A stretch of DNA of 64,000 bases from Pirellula sp. (GCA_013822735.1 PNKZ01000011.1:1-64000), one strand, 5' to 3'; numbered from the stretch's first letter, positions 56,401 through 57,313 are shown. Translations and numbers: made by a program. Notes: a model not told the origin generated them from the letters alone.

Positions 56401-57313
56401 GCTTTCGGGTAATAACGGCTACACAGGTGCTACGAACGTGAACGCCGGTGTCTTGAGCGTGAACGGCACGCTGAGCACGGGTGCCGTCACGGTGGGATCG
56501 GCTTCCGGCGCCACGCTGAACGGCACGGGAACAATCGCCGGCCCCTTGACGGTGACGTCGACGGGTACGTTCAGCGCGGGTACCAACTCCAACGGTGCGG
56601 GTAACAACGGCGTCGGCCAGTTCACGAGCACGAATGCCGCGACGACGACGTTCAATGCGGGCGCCAATATGATCTTCGACTTCCAACGCGCCGCCGCCGA
56701 TCAGAGCACCGGCTTAGATACGGTGCCGGGCACGAACTGGGATTACATCTCGATGGCATCCAGCAATGTGAACCTAGCGGTGGGCGGCAGCCTGGACCTT
56801 TACGTGAATTCTTGGGACGAAAGCCTGCAGCAATACGGTCAGAACGTTGGTTCGAATCCGAACCCCTTCCTCCCGAATTCGTTGACGGGTCTCGAATCGA
56901 ACGCCTACCAGCGCGCCGGGGGGCGAGCCTACGCCTACTCCTGGAAGTGGCTGACGGCGAATTCTATTGAGATCAACGGCGGCGGAGCGTTGACGTCGGG
57001 GGTCGATTACGACCTGACGGGGATCTTTAACGTGTCGACGATGCACAGCGGCGACCCGACCTTCGGAACCGGCGTGTTTGGTACGGGTTCCTACCCGCAA
57101 CCGACGATCGGCGGCCAGTTCTGGGTGAGCGCTTACAACAACGAACTGTACATCAACTACTCGGCAGTACCGGAACCAAGCAGCTTGCTTTTGATCGGCT
57201 TGGCCGGCTTGGGCTTCGGCGGTTATCGGCGTCGCAAGCGTCGCCAAGCCGAAGCGGCGGGCGAAGTCCCAGGCAACGTCGAACAAGCGATCGTCGAGGA
57301 TAAGACGGCGTAG
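19640..57313 (+). CDS. Giant autotransporter-repeat PEP-CTERM surface protein (12,557 aa)
   Basis: One uninterrupted frame of 37.7 kb encodes an exported surface protein of roughly 1.2 MDa. Domains in order: a leader with hydrophobic segments around 24-45, 136-154 and 181-197, then an internal signal peptide ending at SLQA near residue 275; a first passenger module (TSWTLGVVPTGADVISF); well over thirty autotransporter-associated beta-strand repeats of the form TKxGxGxLxLxGxNxYTGxT followed by NAGTL; a PA14-like domain near residue 8430-8555; short inserted VGQ-type modules; a C-terminal unit from residue 11727; and a PEP-CTERM tail at 12511-12535. There is no C-terminal beta-barrel, so despite the repeat name this is probably not a type V autotransporter but an exosortase client. 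GGTGAG precedes the ATG by three bases. I noticed no cysteine in the passenger. The fold is inferred to be a very long right-handed beta-helix; its ligand or function is unknown. Confidence 0.93.
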   Translation: MIQKRLTWRQRRIGCISTNCRDSMLLLQFSRALGISAMLCLVSAEIARGSSVKADVVKTHRYSALLAPNFTTSPANSPVVSTQVALRPQERMLAVPANSVIDNVNLQALDARATGRETAAEVVEVSAQNAVPESGFYGMAAVMFGFVATVFFMIGKYRKDGYSVGFGLSWRKLGEALRCEIVKQLLAIVYVAVVISQLIRRGIPKIRSAVLAIPARTRRLIVIVGEVPQRFVGFVCFWLEMSAGRRRGFVFGFLRRAVSAAAIVGMIIPATSLQAATIIKADNTNDFGDPTSWTLGVVPTGADVISFNSTVTTPLTFDLNGNQSIRGTILTNPGGSITITGSSSTLSLFGTGLTNAIDMSAATQDLNLSMRDLAIVGAQTWNVGASRTLNVSAELLGSTALTFSGAGSTILSGDNFFFTGTTGISNGAQLISRSSNALGSTAATTIASGGTLAFEATSGTIMNAEAITLAGAGAGSNGAIRNISGRTVLFGARTLTAAAEIQADDGVLEFYGAVGGNTFGLTYDVGATALIREAGIIGTTTGTITKNGAGILALVGNSTYTGNVALNAGTLRLGLATTTSPSGSLGQGTNTLIIAGGTTLSSADGVSRTHSNPITVNGDFTLGEATVGTGTLTLSGTMNLGGAVRSITVNNGTAGMQTQILGGVISNGGIIKEGTGSLRVTAANTYAGNTVLNAGTLVFNVGTTGAITNGPFGTGSLTMAGGTTLAASAASLTVANPLTLSGDVFLGQRAGNTNGFTLSGTVSLGAADRTITVLNPAANAVVLSGIVSNTNTAMGLIKAGPGTLTLNTATHTFGSTGGGVTVNGGVLNLNSTASYTGATLVASGATLSVGAAGGLGATSGITVNSGGVLDINAVAVTGTPALAVSGTGINATGALTGTGAGGAFGGAVTLGSDVNIGGAGALTLSGAVGGGVFGITKVGAGTLSLTGTSANTFTGTTRVSAGVLSLGKTAGVNALAGNVVVNGGTLTLAAADQIINTASLTLTSGTFNLNASEQVAAFRMDAGAIASSGAAILTLSAGSFDLRSGSIGVNTVLAGTGVSLVKSTAGTLTLGTAATVNTYDGGTAINAGTLTALVDTAFGAVPGAPTANITLNGGTLNAGASFTLNTNRSITLGALGGTLSAGSGFTLTYGGAFTGSGPLTISTGAAGNIIALTGSNSSASATVVRDGTLNLNGTNVINGALFVNGSSAAVTELASNQIADTGAPVTVLAGTLGLGAFNDTVASLQLLGGTVSSTTGVLTVTSTIDAQNGTISAILGGAATTALTKTGNGLVTLAPTAANTFTGKVAINGGILSLAPTTAALAGTALGAVPGAATADQISFNGGILRYAPGTAGAVSLAANQGITVNAGGATFDTNGAAANVLTIPGIITEDAAGRTLTKINDGVLVLTGANAYTGATNVNGGVLRANDTAGLPAASALILNGGVLETGTASFTRGLGASTLQVLSGNGGFSGFSANGATVSVNLGGAGATVNWGSADFNPTVFVLNSAVAPASSLLTFVNGLDLGGATRVVSNRNTTAANTATLSGAITNGTLYVAGVYGAASSAPINLTGGASNTAKMYVGAGVLQLNKNAGFDAVGAAGLVINGQPTNSYDGSNNNAGRPTVTLLAADQINDAASVTLSAIQWPTAGSGAVLNVNFGETVNGLYFTTTTASAATVNIATGVTFALNGDIAAVNARNATGNLAANLSITAAGTGALSLSAGAHTIFVGSDNAQADVDTQGFQIAAPILGGATAGSATINKTGDRVLFLAPTGVSTYTGITNINDGEIRITGATAANLVAGLGASGAGNQTVVADGAALYYNPGIATTTFAELLTISGFGNQGNGAPNSGALRVNPSGAFAQTLTGAITLNGQARINVDTNTTTFSGGINAAAANTTLFIGGANGTTLSTVALGANIGNIVKDGAGTLNLGNLSNAHTGSFIINAGTVTAPAADTNFGAAPGAAVADFFFLNGGTIATGASFALSANRGITTGPIGGAIAPASTFTTTYAGTVGGTGTLLMNGAGALTLGSGAAVNTDLAVTAGAVNLGANDQIAATSNLFMGGGTFNAATFTQTLNRLVFNGGTISGTTGVLTVNGVAGFDGINPIATGSTGAYNLNLSGAQTVTKTGSGILSLGGTNTQTGATSITGAVTSTTGGIYNIGGVLRYNVAAAISANSNIVVSGGATVTTVAANFTNALGTGANQIQFTGSGGFSASSAARSFNLGGAAAGVTFGSGGFVPSGSVFLLGLNAAAAGETTTFANPIDLAGASQTIYADGTATIDALLSGAITNGSLIKAGGGRMDLTSATNSYAGTTLINAGYISGSLGGELRLNATGALTATTGITLSQGTTLTLENTSAANNVANRIVDASPISSQGGTLTFSNTAVAATNYSETLGVLTFSRGLTTVNASQAAAAQTSTLTFTDPGAVAALVRSPGATANFAGTGLGTDARNTIVFTQAPTLDDNIIPYALVNAADFATYNATGVTSLKAFAAYATTAETVWAATENQSQTAAIALTGSRQINSLKYVPATALAIALAGNTLRVESGGIILNPSGAAATATVSATAGGGLTAGTGANAAGELIIHAFSAVAANLSTISAPIINNGSGAVSLTKAGTGVLILTGTNTFTGNTFLNAGTLRLGTSSVLGGGTNLQGIVSGPVGAGTLNLNAGTLASDSATARTINNNIVIGGNGVTFGDTTGTGILNLTGTVDLGSVDRAVTFASAQTNFYNTLSLSGGAAFNKLGAGVMSLVLGNSAAGRIDAPVIVTGGNGGLRLENNNALGTTTNVTTVLTGGSLEIGGGNLTALNVAEPLTLAGTVTQGSLRNIQGFNTYSGPITLTAPSRINSDANVLRLSGTITGNNYDLTIGGAGNALLSGTLNLGVGRLTKTDAGILYVSGTITGTSETTINNGSILLQGTATLGSNTAGNDIIVSPALAANATILRLTNPVNVGSNQIVALNNNFTTGAPMIAFGRGFDGAAATIGFATTGSGLGSIRIVSPDINPVAVLLDGSTNFTTDFMSGAVSAYPNAEIWLGATNFNGVFSGTTLSAGKDNTYRLGAGGGVLRVTGANALTGNNGLLIGSRNQFAISNLTGTVIIDAAQDFVGGISVNNGGTLTVTKNSALGDAANGITLNGGTLNLRTTGIHGSIDTEYGSRNINAMFDSTITLDLWGGSQTNRVTIGNLTLTGQTRTLTINPFNAGEVIVTGTTTLTGLAGPDATTVPQITVTDAGDMVTLQGVVQSTAGSGVPIFSKAGAGTLILTSNNTYSGTTLVTAGTLVLANTGAAGNAGSGVIITAGTLDLRNNGNATFDFGTLSGSATGTVNVDRIAPAGGNNGVLTFQAYDGGFGGTAATALTVTGQHGYGLKINDPFVIRGNFTFTNTSAPVELAGGLTDLGGIFNFTKAGTNRVTLTAASPEFQGTVDVQAGSLILTNNAAIGTAGGVVNMSANSLSRFILDGAATTFARDITTSGTSIKIIGGIGSGAKEFSGLITINATGDNVFIAETGGPVTFSGLVTGTTTAGSGDIIKEGFGTVILNGPASGTGNTTVNAIVTVNRGILEGLGQSVAGSPFGNNNAFVLAGGTLQFSGLVANSTTARTTGSLTLGGAGTSIGGGNLVVKDFTTLTDAFTTNLTVGTLARAGQGTGVYIPFRGNGDESLTILTAPTLAVSGGVSTGILNPWLVKATSDADRSGNFVALDGSNNVINATYGFSTIDGASNSTSIVSDAGGTTLTANRAAYALRLDGNLALGTNRLTIGDSLTASAFGGLILNAGADISGAGTIYNGLSETLIYVDSAATSSINSVIAGVANNTTVTGAQNGITKFGAGTLELGALNTYKGATQVNQGTLSLTVANALPVWTNIGAIRGSTVLLGAEGTLTLNDNNQRIDGLTGSFGSTINVGTATLEVGRGGTGGTFTGQILASAGTLQKVGAGALVLNNTRGDFANDIGTVLVDGGTLEIIVADGTGGSQADIFRGAPYQVTHSLNSSASVTLRGGTLNVRTEGDTTTSQQSIDYGLSLTVRDGNSTLSTALPTTAILGGAGANKNILFNNLTLYENNFTVANANTIVPIFRGTTTLEDHALVTNTNELLLDGLIVDGARGATSLNKAGGSTLFINNAGNTYSGGTVINAGTLLFGTRGPDEIRYPGQNFVPSDTARAGTGPIIVNPVAAIRINAAGNLGANQTLQVQSSTLGSVSIPQLRSDMPLSSMNLRTTGSAALILDMNGGVYSNTIDQSKLGNGGWGVAASAAETVYTAASMGAGAGNTYRFFGSNAATFTIQQANALSGANGVELGRSIAYLAAVPSNVSSLVRLADDQNYTGGTLVNRVALGGSVGAVLEFRGTLATSGIENYAIVRAQGMGTFTNAAGVNVTPYTARPGSSLVLDYTEALGIGLVQSVALSSATQFVNKWEDAAGITINGSQLQLVAPNAARTTTERVGQITLNGGAEIFVNGNTGGQAVLLTDGQLNRLGRGTLSLRAAAGLLGSTAANSGRVMFVDPATQAPARGVVSGQTIGMVAPWIVSVADNSFVDYNPLGTTGFTTVAYTSSNAATFNPAINNGTGIYDIVTTPVTAVTPNPADLYALRAAVDINNTTTAITQTIRLRSGGLIWNGAAGGTIQAPIYFGDGATPVEAAVWTNGQGLTLSGGVTAAGLTKTGIGRLTLSGTNTMTGGTVQVNGGELLLSGTASLGGATSIVLDGNYFNNNNGQQTPTLFLRNNGDSAWGAAVTLSSGLPYAIINFGRASGTSTDDNHVISSLNVNAGSGGTVVEFVNNDNYDLELGTVNFTGSGRVTFNVNNASNLNEVAATGTITGSNQLIKQGGGLLDLRVANAGFTGVTSLAAGTLQLRNANSLQNSAVEIIAGSTLSLRNNSATAFNFNSVTVKAGSAVVPTTLTVSRLTANDSLVQSISSAFRTENSPYIIVSGGNNHSLAISGVYTVTDNPLFRTDSTTNSAQSAILAFTGNIQGSGHIYKSGSQLMNISSTSANTFSGGIDVLQGDLRLFTAAATIGTGRVTVAPGAALGLTSVNNLAGSMGIARFGSNSTAYGVLAIRSANSSLDPATYLNAGAFTGDADVGGVIAIGGGATMTTAIDMSTVMNGKWYLGGGSNDGTYNAATIGVAADDVFRLTGGFGNLFLSGNTVLSDAGGTAAPNRVMIGVNYGWASTNGALLQGNSTYTGGTTITRARDSAGGSGQAIGWFRQAQLGYSVYGTGNIEVFGRLVFDEPRGTAVMNTDPNALNYNTMTFHPGARLTFENNTPLTAGIAAGRWSDTGAIALNGSSVEINGDDQNSYGNREVVGAVTFTGGSEISVRRRTSSPTAPAIETGWAELVVASLARVGKGTLNLDNDGAGIFGSAAASNANRLIVTGGVTLTNNMAAPYIVDRATNNYVKYDATNGFMPVTQGGNPANYISTAATTLDLNLVRSDQTLMLNDGTEILSVDGLGGAATLGANLDVYAFRWNSNQGLNSSANGLFNTVISRSGGFNFANVGAADQRLNVNFSALDGANAPQEMVVYTGFTRSLLFNGQITASEVTKFGSTSFRIEQDQVGFSGAWNLNQGSLQPATPGALGVSNPVNLMGANGAQFGLSIPTLLYDFDSGTPDPVTFTSGTITSWDWNQIRGNTANDRIHQMGGNLELKTTALGGASLGIEGVIVLRADNSRAQLRTAQVTLFNDYIFDVVSGTFGPGATTGVQIGAGTLPVDQLNNQGQYDVTKVGDGVLYLGNNTGSFTNGTIRINEGTVSVNHNGAFGPASSTAIIANGGSLEIRNVGFSPTATLVQQVGSFERWAVDGARASGYSFGSGVNWQLAANVSSGTYNLNGGSLAGYLALDWDETLVTRTVGAGATINLTANSFLGQTSPGSNTTEVYQAFYDIGRTNRMFNDSFFTPTFSGAYLRVLGNITGAFDLTKIGQDVIFLGGSANTYNNTIIREGMIQLGVNNALPTGGTLRTTADGRLDLFGFNQTVAGLSGDGGSIINSATNFNTLTTGGNNASTTYGGVLGRNVSLTKTGTGTLTLSGTNELLGGITVSGGVLAVASDANLGGAANGLTLNGGTFQPTASLNMGSGRTFTVGGSGGTLNVASGLTLGFAGTGAGAGTLTKTGAGTYAVSGATSFGSGGVSLAEGALRIDGSTTASVNSTTSGALNVAGGVVLTIDDPNTADAFTTTATFGSLTRSNFGTLQLVPSNDSLNAQERLVFTTPPTLLNTIIAPWAVRATSDVNNAGDFLGRSGSNIVTATYSSLNITTSLASDVVSSGAATLAANAQAYALKASATIDLAGNTLTLGDGVTAGLILNNGAGLTGGTLDIGTAEGLFYVDSAATSTVTSNVIGVGAVGLTKFGPGTLIVSGTNAYGGVTRVNQGVLRAASASGLAGSNVVVLNGAALELSGTVNVGALSLSGLGAGGNGALRHLSGTNSLGSAITLNSEARIQADAGTLDLGAAATITGTDTNLQLGGLGTINAAGAITLGTGSLTVSGGASGTVSVLSSSTASSSVTVASAAGLQLGSTLLGSTITNINGNAVTLAGNANQTIIAPFTVGFHSGTVDLSAANSYSGTTRVTAGTLSLSGSGTIANVTTTITAGRLNLNGTTQSVSSLLLGGGASASSALVEIGSGGQLTLGGNVTYSATNNAFGGAINGLGTLALGAVQRSFDVGDSTAAGLTADLAVGSVVSGTNGFIKLGLGTMELSGNNSFTGLVRLQNGTLNAAGVGALNSNTVSFEGGNLGLLANGDNRVVIQTVSDYSGVDLDATISGGAVTVGRTLASDAVAVNKIITVDTLTVSGNQLLVTNANGYQLRVTNGTTLTESVAVFNVANATASDLLPGLRLEGIVSDGALSTGLTKVGAGTLYLANGSNAFGGTGGLIDIQAGVLAVASNTALGDLGNAIRLNVNAATAVGFRADGTFATSRTFILGQASNAVEVTAGNTLTINSAFNIPGAGLAGAAFQKNDNGTLILTADNSGTSPFPWTGAVTVAAGALRVSNANALGTSVGNTIVSASGAALQLTSNITLQEPVTLAGLGINSAGALQSLSGVNTQAAPITQSAAASIGVNSGSTLNVTGGFAGTAATITLFGNGTLNFSNTPLATTAVLGMAINNPANAAHGTFNLAVASTGYTSTINVNNNKLVIGVAGVGQIGAAANALTVTSGGVLEVNDTTTAVPNRLGGLTTPHTMNLATGRFNYIAHGTSASAESLGALTSSAGANTISLTNAGSGTSTLTFASLASNVVAAASVLTVRSESAKDLGQTDARLNITAAPTLTAVSPAVVAATGWVPRAVVIDSNGTNFAAYNSNGSATNLEGLQAYLGYNTTAIDVLQQTQTNSPASLANDPTSFVTFGITGDQAVSGLNNRGVSGLKITGVASPNSTDLTFSATGGNQLAIVNGGVLVTGTGTNFASLGTAGSVMSFGTSIAATTEGALLVDSGSTLTINGALANAGNVTKGLDGNLIFETKQYFNTTGATSYFSVLGGNVTLSGGENTLWQGSQGIATLAQSLAVGPGATLTLENSQMVGEIRSPSGNGFAGSGGTITSAAAVTLVSVNSSTNWGGQITGTNLFFNKAGAGTLTAYEDQSYGGGTSITGGTFTLTDLGKLSGAGGIAIGHASFTISNGGTLNVANRVNNAAAITADGATITLTGRDQTDTSETLGTLLLNSGVTNVLVTNGSVGIRSTVLEFGNVTVSNGATLNTSSGFPTGQIGSVSRLIFANGSSHLVNNIIPWAVSGGAELVSYVNPSSGNLTGGVAALNQPGYAGYNNATTLPAADDAMGNYKTTLNAISLPAGGLDLNALVLAPTGANSITFAADGDVLNLTAGTLVKTVAQNTMIGTTLDNGRLTAGGTASSGTSNLYLFTNSANTTTINSRIVDTSTAIGSGTGKTRLVLTQFAAGSTILTNGLNSYTGGTTLNGGASFTTGVLDLNVSGADGVTSSAIPLATIAADSLVINSGTVRLLANNQIDFDVNPTINGQGILSLNNFSQTLAGVTFNNNGGTTNPQLTTGTGILSLTAGITASSSNAGSIATISGAGTGGMAVDLTGTTRTLNVNPVTINGNTTVADVTPTLNISAPVSSSTNLGTTGLIKAGNGLLQLSGASLFGGGVDLQAGGLAIGASTNVVTRDVNTGIADVFANGPIGTGSLTLGTAGTYLTSAGAFTLNNALSLNGTDITLKGTNSLTLNGAATLFGNTVVTVDAPQAVLTLNGQIDDGGNAYSITKQGLGTLLLGSNNTFTGGVVVNEGVLTLAGLNAGSTAPVFSGTTATINNGGMLSLQNSGTGNNGLISYANTILINGALAAANINVGNNGANTGNTIEVADLQLVGGQILNVSSANNYILRLLNVSGDTVGGAAPQINPALGSTVVVFGYTGDKPVNVGQGVLLFPDVVEIGTTTTLPTNPIALSGSYPLGVQNAVLTAGNMTSFGYTAGGLNGSFATLSGAPTAVVNNQGAGIGLSAGNFVVSNLADGSLGNRPTTIGGAAVNTLAAFNGFLEISTGGNYTFRAASDDGMTLYIDGNAVSTDLFGHGFTDAGAVTVPLTAGYHSIVYKVANSASGGAYRLLYSGPDTGSVLQTVGGNKTFYSTAVPTAANGFNGAAIINNDYSLAASTTATIDTFGTQFGAVIDSSKTLTLGNNSVLNIVNGTNGSFGTGWFGAGGATTIGTGVILATTNTVTSSAGTLQLLGAVTQSGTGLFTGVGTSNALLKTGQGTLVLGADNNTAGTFTGDLVIQGGTVVLNHAGALPSGAGVTTVSNNLVPAAVTGTTSIGSAIITGSTTTTLQQGMAVTGTGIPTGSYIVSINSASSYTISQNATAAGAVALTHTTSGMLDLNGRTAVLGNVTLNGFGSNALAAQNSAALWNSSGTAASLNGPLTLASNASVGGYGDLTLGVINSGAGVVLAKEGTNTLFLNTDNSAALLGPITVNAGIIKLGHAGALGATGTGTIMGATPSLTNSTTVAGSTTITVSSTAGLVVGQLVSAATLIPAGAVITSIPTGTTFTISAPATGASTTLTITPAVSGVIDVNGISNSEPFTLNGVGRTNFTAARNTLGALINTAAGTSTLGGAITLAGATSIGSDYVNAVSGGVAGGDITLNGNIGGAFLLTKVGSNILTLTGTNSQSGLTITQGTVIVSGATGQAGSGGNITINTSTISGLTFGSVLTFENGTNPFSSRAGGSAANRSILLQGGSFAINGNSGTAVNEAIGTGGMQINNVFNLITLDNTGTNVQISGSGTIARNTGGTALIRGDHLGLNATDTAASGVIAANTNILLTTAPAFTGSATVGTAASRIIPWLIVDPSATGTGDSAATQFATFNATEGYRPLLAAETSTTFTAGNNVRATGSLTAGAAATGFTATSVNSLTFESGGGLTVDAFRTITNASGGILAKTSATIASAGTGIGTGAIFGGGNAEAIIHVFGSGNVLTTNAPVGGAQAPSTGGLTKSGDGTLVLGAANGNNYTGTTRLNLGMVQFASGAPGNAILYRFSTGPAITALTTTSVADALVANAGATLDLNDNFQTVGALSSAGTLPGSGGIITNSSGVTTVNFTTSVNAASDFAGQINGNLNFVKTGTAQLTLRDNNQFTGNATVMGSVVALVDQGRFSGMGAGDTISVRNALLRWDDSGIQEVNNRFASTVAINLDGGAFEYISRGAMTDTVTLGDLSVSGGTATIRVNPGNGGFGRATIALNGTFTRSTGATLNFASGSGVIGAGAFITSTAAALNTNTSGILGGWATVNTTDGTTGTANIEFATYDAVTGIRQLNLVEQTTTFASSTGTSNLRLANSDQVVPSGGAVINSLTWNAFSAARTMTFAGPGIDTLSVNSGGLLFGTEAFARTIGTATSAVTRGRITTSGAELFIHNGANTLTIHSDITGTLDLVLGSGGTNAGAAITLNNANSYVGNTYVNGVIVNLGINGTTTTANAVTGNLIITGGNVNGTGSGAIANSAVRLQAANQIADASAITVRGGSQLDLNGFNDTVASLTFQSQGGYADGGPLVQTGAGRLTLTGNISAANLDDVRSVPIISGNIGLAAAPTITVAQVIGTTVLGTRGDLNEQVGLVINANVTGGATINKAGLGALQLGGTSTSITTINLDAGSIVLGANTGGGSNFASASIVMDNGTIVDMRGLTNTQIGSIYSTDTDPATSTAVIKNFSSTAPGTLITGADGTSGTFAGTLAADYTSGTLNVTKIGVGDWNLAKDNSANILGTLQINGGIVTLDSTTAKVGFVTTILAEGGTLNLTNSTNALSNRLGGNTSVQSTTADRAISMRGGVLNYTGGASNVAENINNLTMLEGASQWNLTASGTNSTVFNITNSTAGAANGVLASSTTNRGSLTLNAGSAILGGAAGAGHVNVIATTAANANLVSGIRPDMIGIDSSGTGFVTHDTNGFRLLTSADTGAGFLYFNPNTASATYLGTATPLTITATAGTVSNAVAGSNVDLTTAIGLHASTTVNSLNLSSGGGLTSIGGGVAVATSPTTLFNAAGALNTLTLTSGAILAETGNLGITGGSITAGGALLQYHVTSTAPTTTTAYTLGTGGIVKDGTGTLNLDQRSLNTGATFVNEGTFVLGGGANTLLVIPTAGAVTVADLVVNGGTFKLNGNNQAVRQVTNTTANNLPNTAGTIVNDSAVAANLYTAQSALITFAGTLGVDGGSANENNFSVDKAGNFAWTLTGAQYYTGATNIRAGSLVLQDSGAITGGGAINANFATLSLINSGLSHVAARTGTSAINLTGGTLSLTPRVEGETSATSGAVTLLGGQNAITIAAQAGIGGSLNLSAGALTRTAGSGAVLTMSSATGQIGRGTAANAGQSGQVTFSNGATILTNNIIGGWATNGVEFLTYLNAASTTDAIGVGLLGDTTSGFANYNTLDTDGGDFPASAAANNVRMSGNFNYNIPAARSFNAVAWAAGANGNNITFTAQTDTLTLTSGGFVRSGNFTGALGQNVDVGRITSSGTELFIHNNQSTLTINSRITGTNNLVISSVGAGTVALANGTSTIQLPATVIGTNAQVASTANMFVGQTVAGPGYTGTITAIVDGTNVTLSGSPTAGNAFYSFGAVGTSAITGATNTSGTATITFAAVKPGLFVGQPIFGTGLPLGATIATISSNGLTITIAGGNTTAGVTAFTAGSAGHSYSGGTVVNNGATLQLNSARAGEVVIPSAGGLTINGGAVTMGTTSTYGAIASGTNVTITGNGSLTYPAYAVTSPLTTITNTLGSVTFNGNGGAGNPTLALGTPAATQLHRVVVSGITSVNDNLLQVPTISGGTGSSLQFSTTTPTITVNTGANVSGLQISAQITNNSDVVGAGAVAKAGLGGLALTSSTSTWTTGLALNAGTLIIGAASTPTTASTVAAPVTVTAGPLGTGTLTIADGTTIQTDNTARTVSNAIAFATPGSAAAFTVGGTGTGHNLTLNGVVTLGTATKTITVTSPQVTATIGGQITGGAGLTKGGDGILVLSQVANDYSGATTVNGGLLQLGAAGVIPDGSALAVNAGGAFNLNNFDETVASLASASSSTGGLITNSGAAVRTLTINGVSGSTTFGGVITSSTAANLNLAKLGASTQVLSGQNTYGGTTTVTGGILEIATGGSLRGTSALNLNTGGNFRISSTTNNVVSFTNPTTFTPVNFQTTAATLSLANGLTNNNQRFGALTFSASSPGTLDFGTGNTNSLTFTSLAGSANGVTVSNWTGSVYALSATADSGDATQDRLLFTTNPGFAANTIINQFTFTNDTGVLIGRGLQVSGPLSTFEIVATADSAAYWSGNFGTANWNDGNASNTNWWTTAAGTTVATIPGLNTNVFITADSPTNFFATTVLNQNFSINSLTFTGTATANTAGSTVTGNTLTLNSSGSAITVAAGSGANSISSNIVLGAGQTWTNSSTSLLTLSGTTISGANTNLIIATTAGGGDVTVSGGITTGSGTLTKNAAGILSLTGGSANTFTGLTTVNAGELRLGKSGVNALNGNLNVAGGTATFTGTGGDQIVDTAGVVVSGGTLDIAALNETVASLQLSSGAINGTTGVLTSTANFDVQAGSVSAIFGGLAGLDKSTAGTVTLSGANAYTGTTTINAGTLVLSGGAAIADTGAVVLANATGALLQLASNETIGSLAGGGVTGGDIDLQSNVLTVGDATPSTAFSGLISGTGGGLIKQGSGILALAGIASTYTGTTTVSAGSLSVTKLADGGFSSSIGQSTSAAANLVFDGGTLQYTGGLVSTNRNYTLNTTGGTLDASGTGALTISGSMTASGTSGTQTFNLTGNSTAANTLSGTINNGTGSNVTSVAKNGSGLWVLSGNNGYTGATNVNAGVLSVNGTLSTGAVTVGSASGATLNGTGTIAGPLTVTSTGTFSAGTNSNGAGNNGVGQFTSTNAATTTFNAGANMIFDFQRAAADQSTGLDTVPGTNWDYISMASSNVNLAVGGSLDLYVNSWDESLQQYGQNVGSNPNPFLPNSLTGLESNAYQRAGGRAYAYSWKWLTANSIEINGGGALTSGVDYDLTGIFNVSTMHSGDPTFGTGVFGTGSYPQPTIGGQFWVSAYNNELYINYSAVPEPSSLLLIGLAGLGFGGYRRRKRRQAEAAGEVPGNVEQAIVEDKTA
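44820..45315 (+). other. PA14-like domain embedded in the repeat array
   Basis: Around residues 8430-8555 the repeat pattern is broken by a globular domain: NGFLEISTGGNYTFRAAS, then DDGMTLYIDGNAV (D8483, D8484, D8491), then VPLTAGYHSIVYKV and YRLLYSGPD. This is the classic PA14 signature, a fold often used for carbohydrate or glycan binding in surface proteins. It is the only such domain I found in either giant. Confidence 0.8.
45820..46035 (+). repeat. Inserted VGQ/GIP-type module, copy 1
   Basis: LQQGMAVTGTGIPTGSYIV, then SINSASSYTISQNATAAG, interrupts a beta-strand repeat between its NHAGALPSGAG part and its LDLNG part. The same pattern appears near 46399, 52531 and 52736. I cannot name the family; similar short units occur in other bacterial secreted proteins and phage structural proteins. 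Confidence 0.55.
46399..46620 (+). repeat. Inserted VGQ/GIP-type module, copy 2
   Basis: TVSSTAGLVVGQLVSAATL, then IPAGAVITSIPTGTTFTIS, sits at the same point of the next beta-strand repeat, between GHAGALGATG and the DVNG strand. It is diverged from copy 1. Confidence 0.55.
52531..52950 (+). repeat. Inserted VGQ/GIP-type modules, copies 3 and 4 in tandem
   Basis: Two consecutive units: MFVGQTVAGPGYTGTITAI with VDGTNVTLSGSPTAG, then LFVGQPIFGTGLPLGATIA with SSNGLTITIAGGNTTAG. They interrupt the array before SGGTVVNNGATLQLN resumes the repeat pattern. Confidence 0.55.
54818..57313 (+). other. C-terminal unit resembling a complete smaller PEP-CTERM repeat protein
   Basis: From residue 11727 the text YWSGNFGTANWNDG, then TNWWTTAAG, looks like the opening module of stand-alone proteins of this class, and like the passenger start of the second giant (YWDGDGT and LNWWNG). 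It is followed by several ordinary repeats, a wrap-up domain (DFQRAAADQSTGLD, LYVNSWDESLQQYG) and the PEP-CTERM tail. About 830 residues would be a normal length for such a protein. Fusion to the end of a repeat array is an inference. Confidence 0.55.
57167..57244 (+). other. PEP-CTERM sorting signal
   Basis: Residues 12510-12535 carry VPEPSS, a hydrophobic helix (LLLIGLAGLGFGG) and an Arg/Lys cluster YRRRKRR, the standard three-part signal recognised by exosortases. It is followed by about 22 further residues, a longer tail than the usual few. The matching exosortase is encoded at 12971-14686. Confidence 0.93.

Noticed and set aside
20465-56700. A CRISPR array or DNA tandem-repeat locus, suggested by the repetitive look
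   Set aside because: The repetition is at protein level only; copies differ at many bases, spacing is irregular, and the frame is coding throughout.
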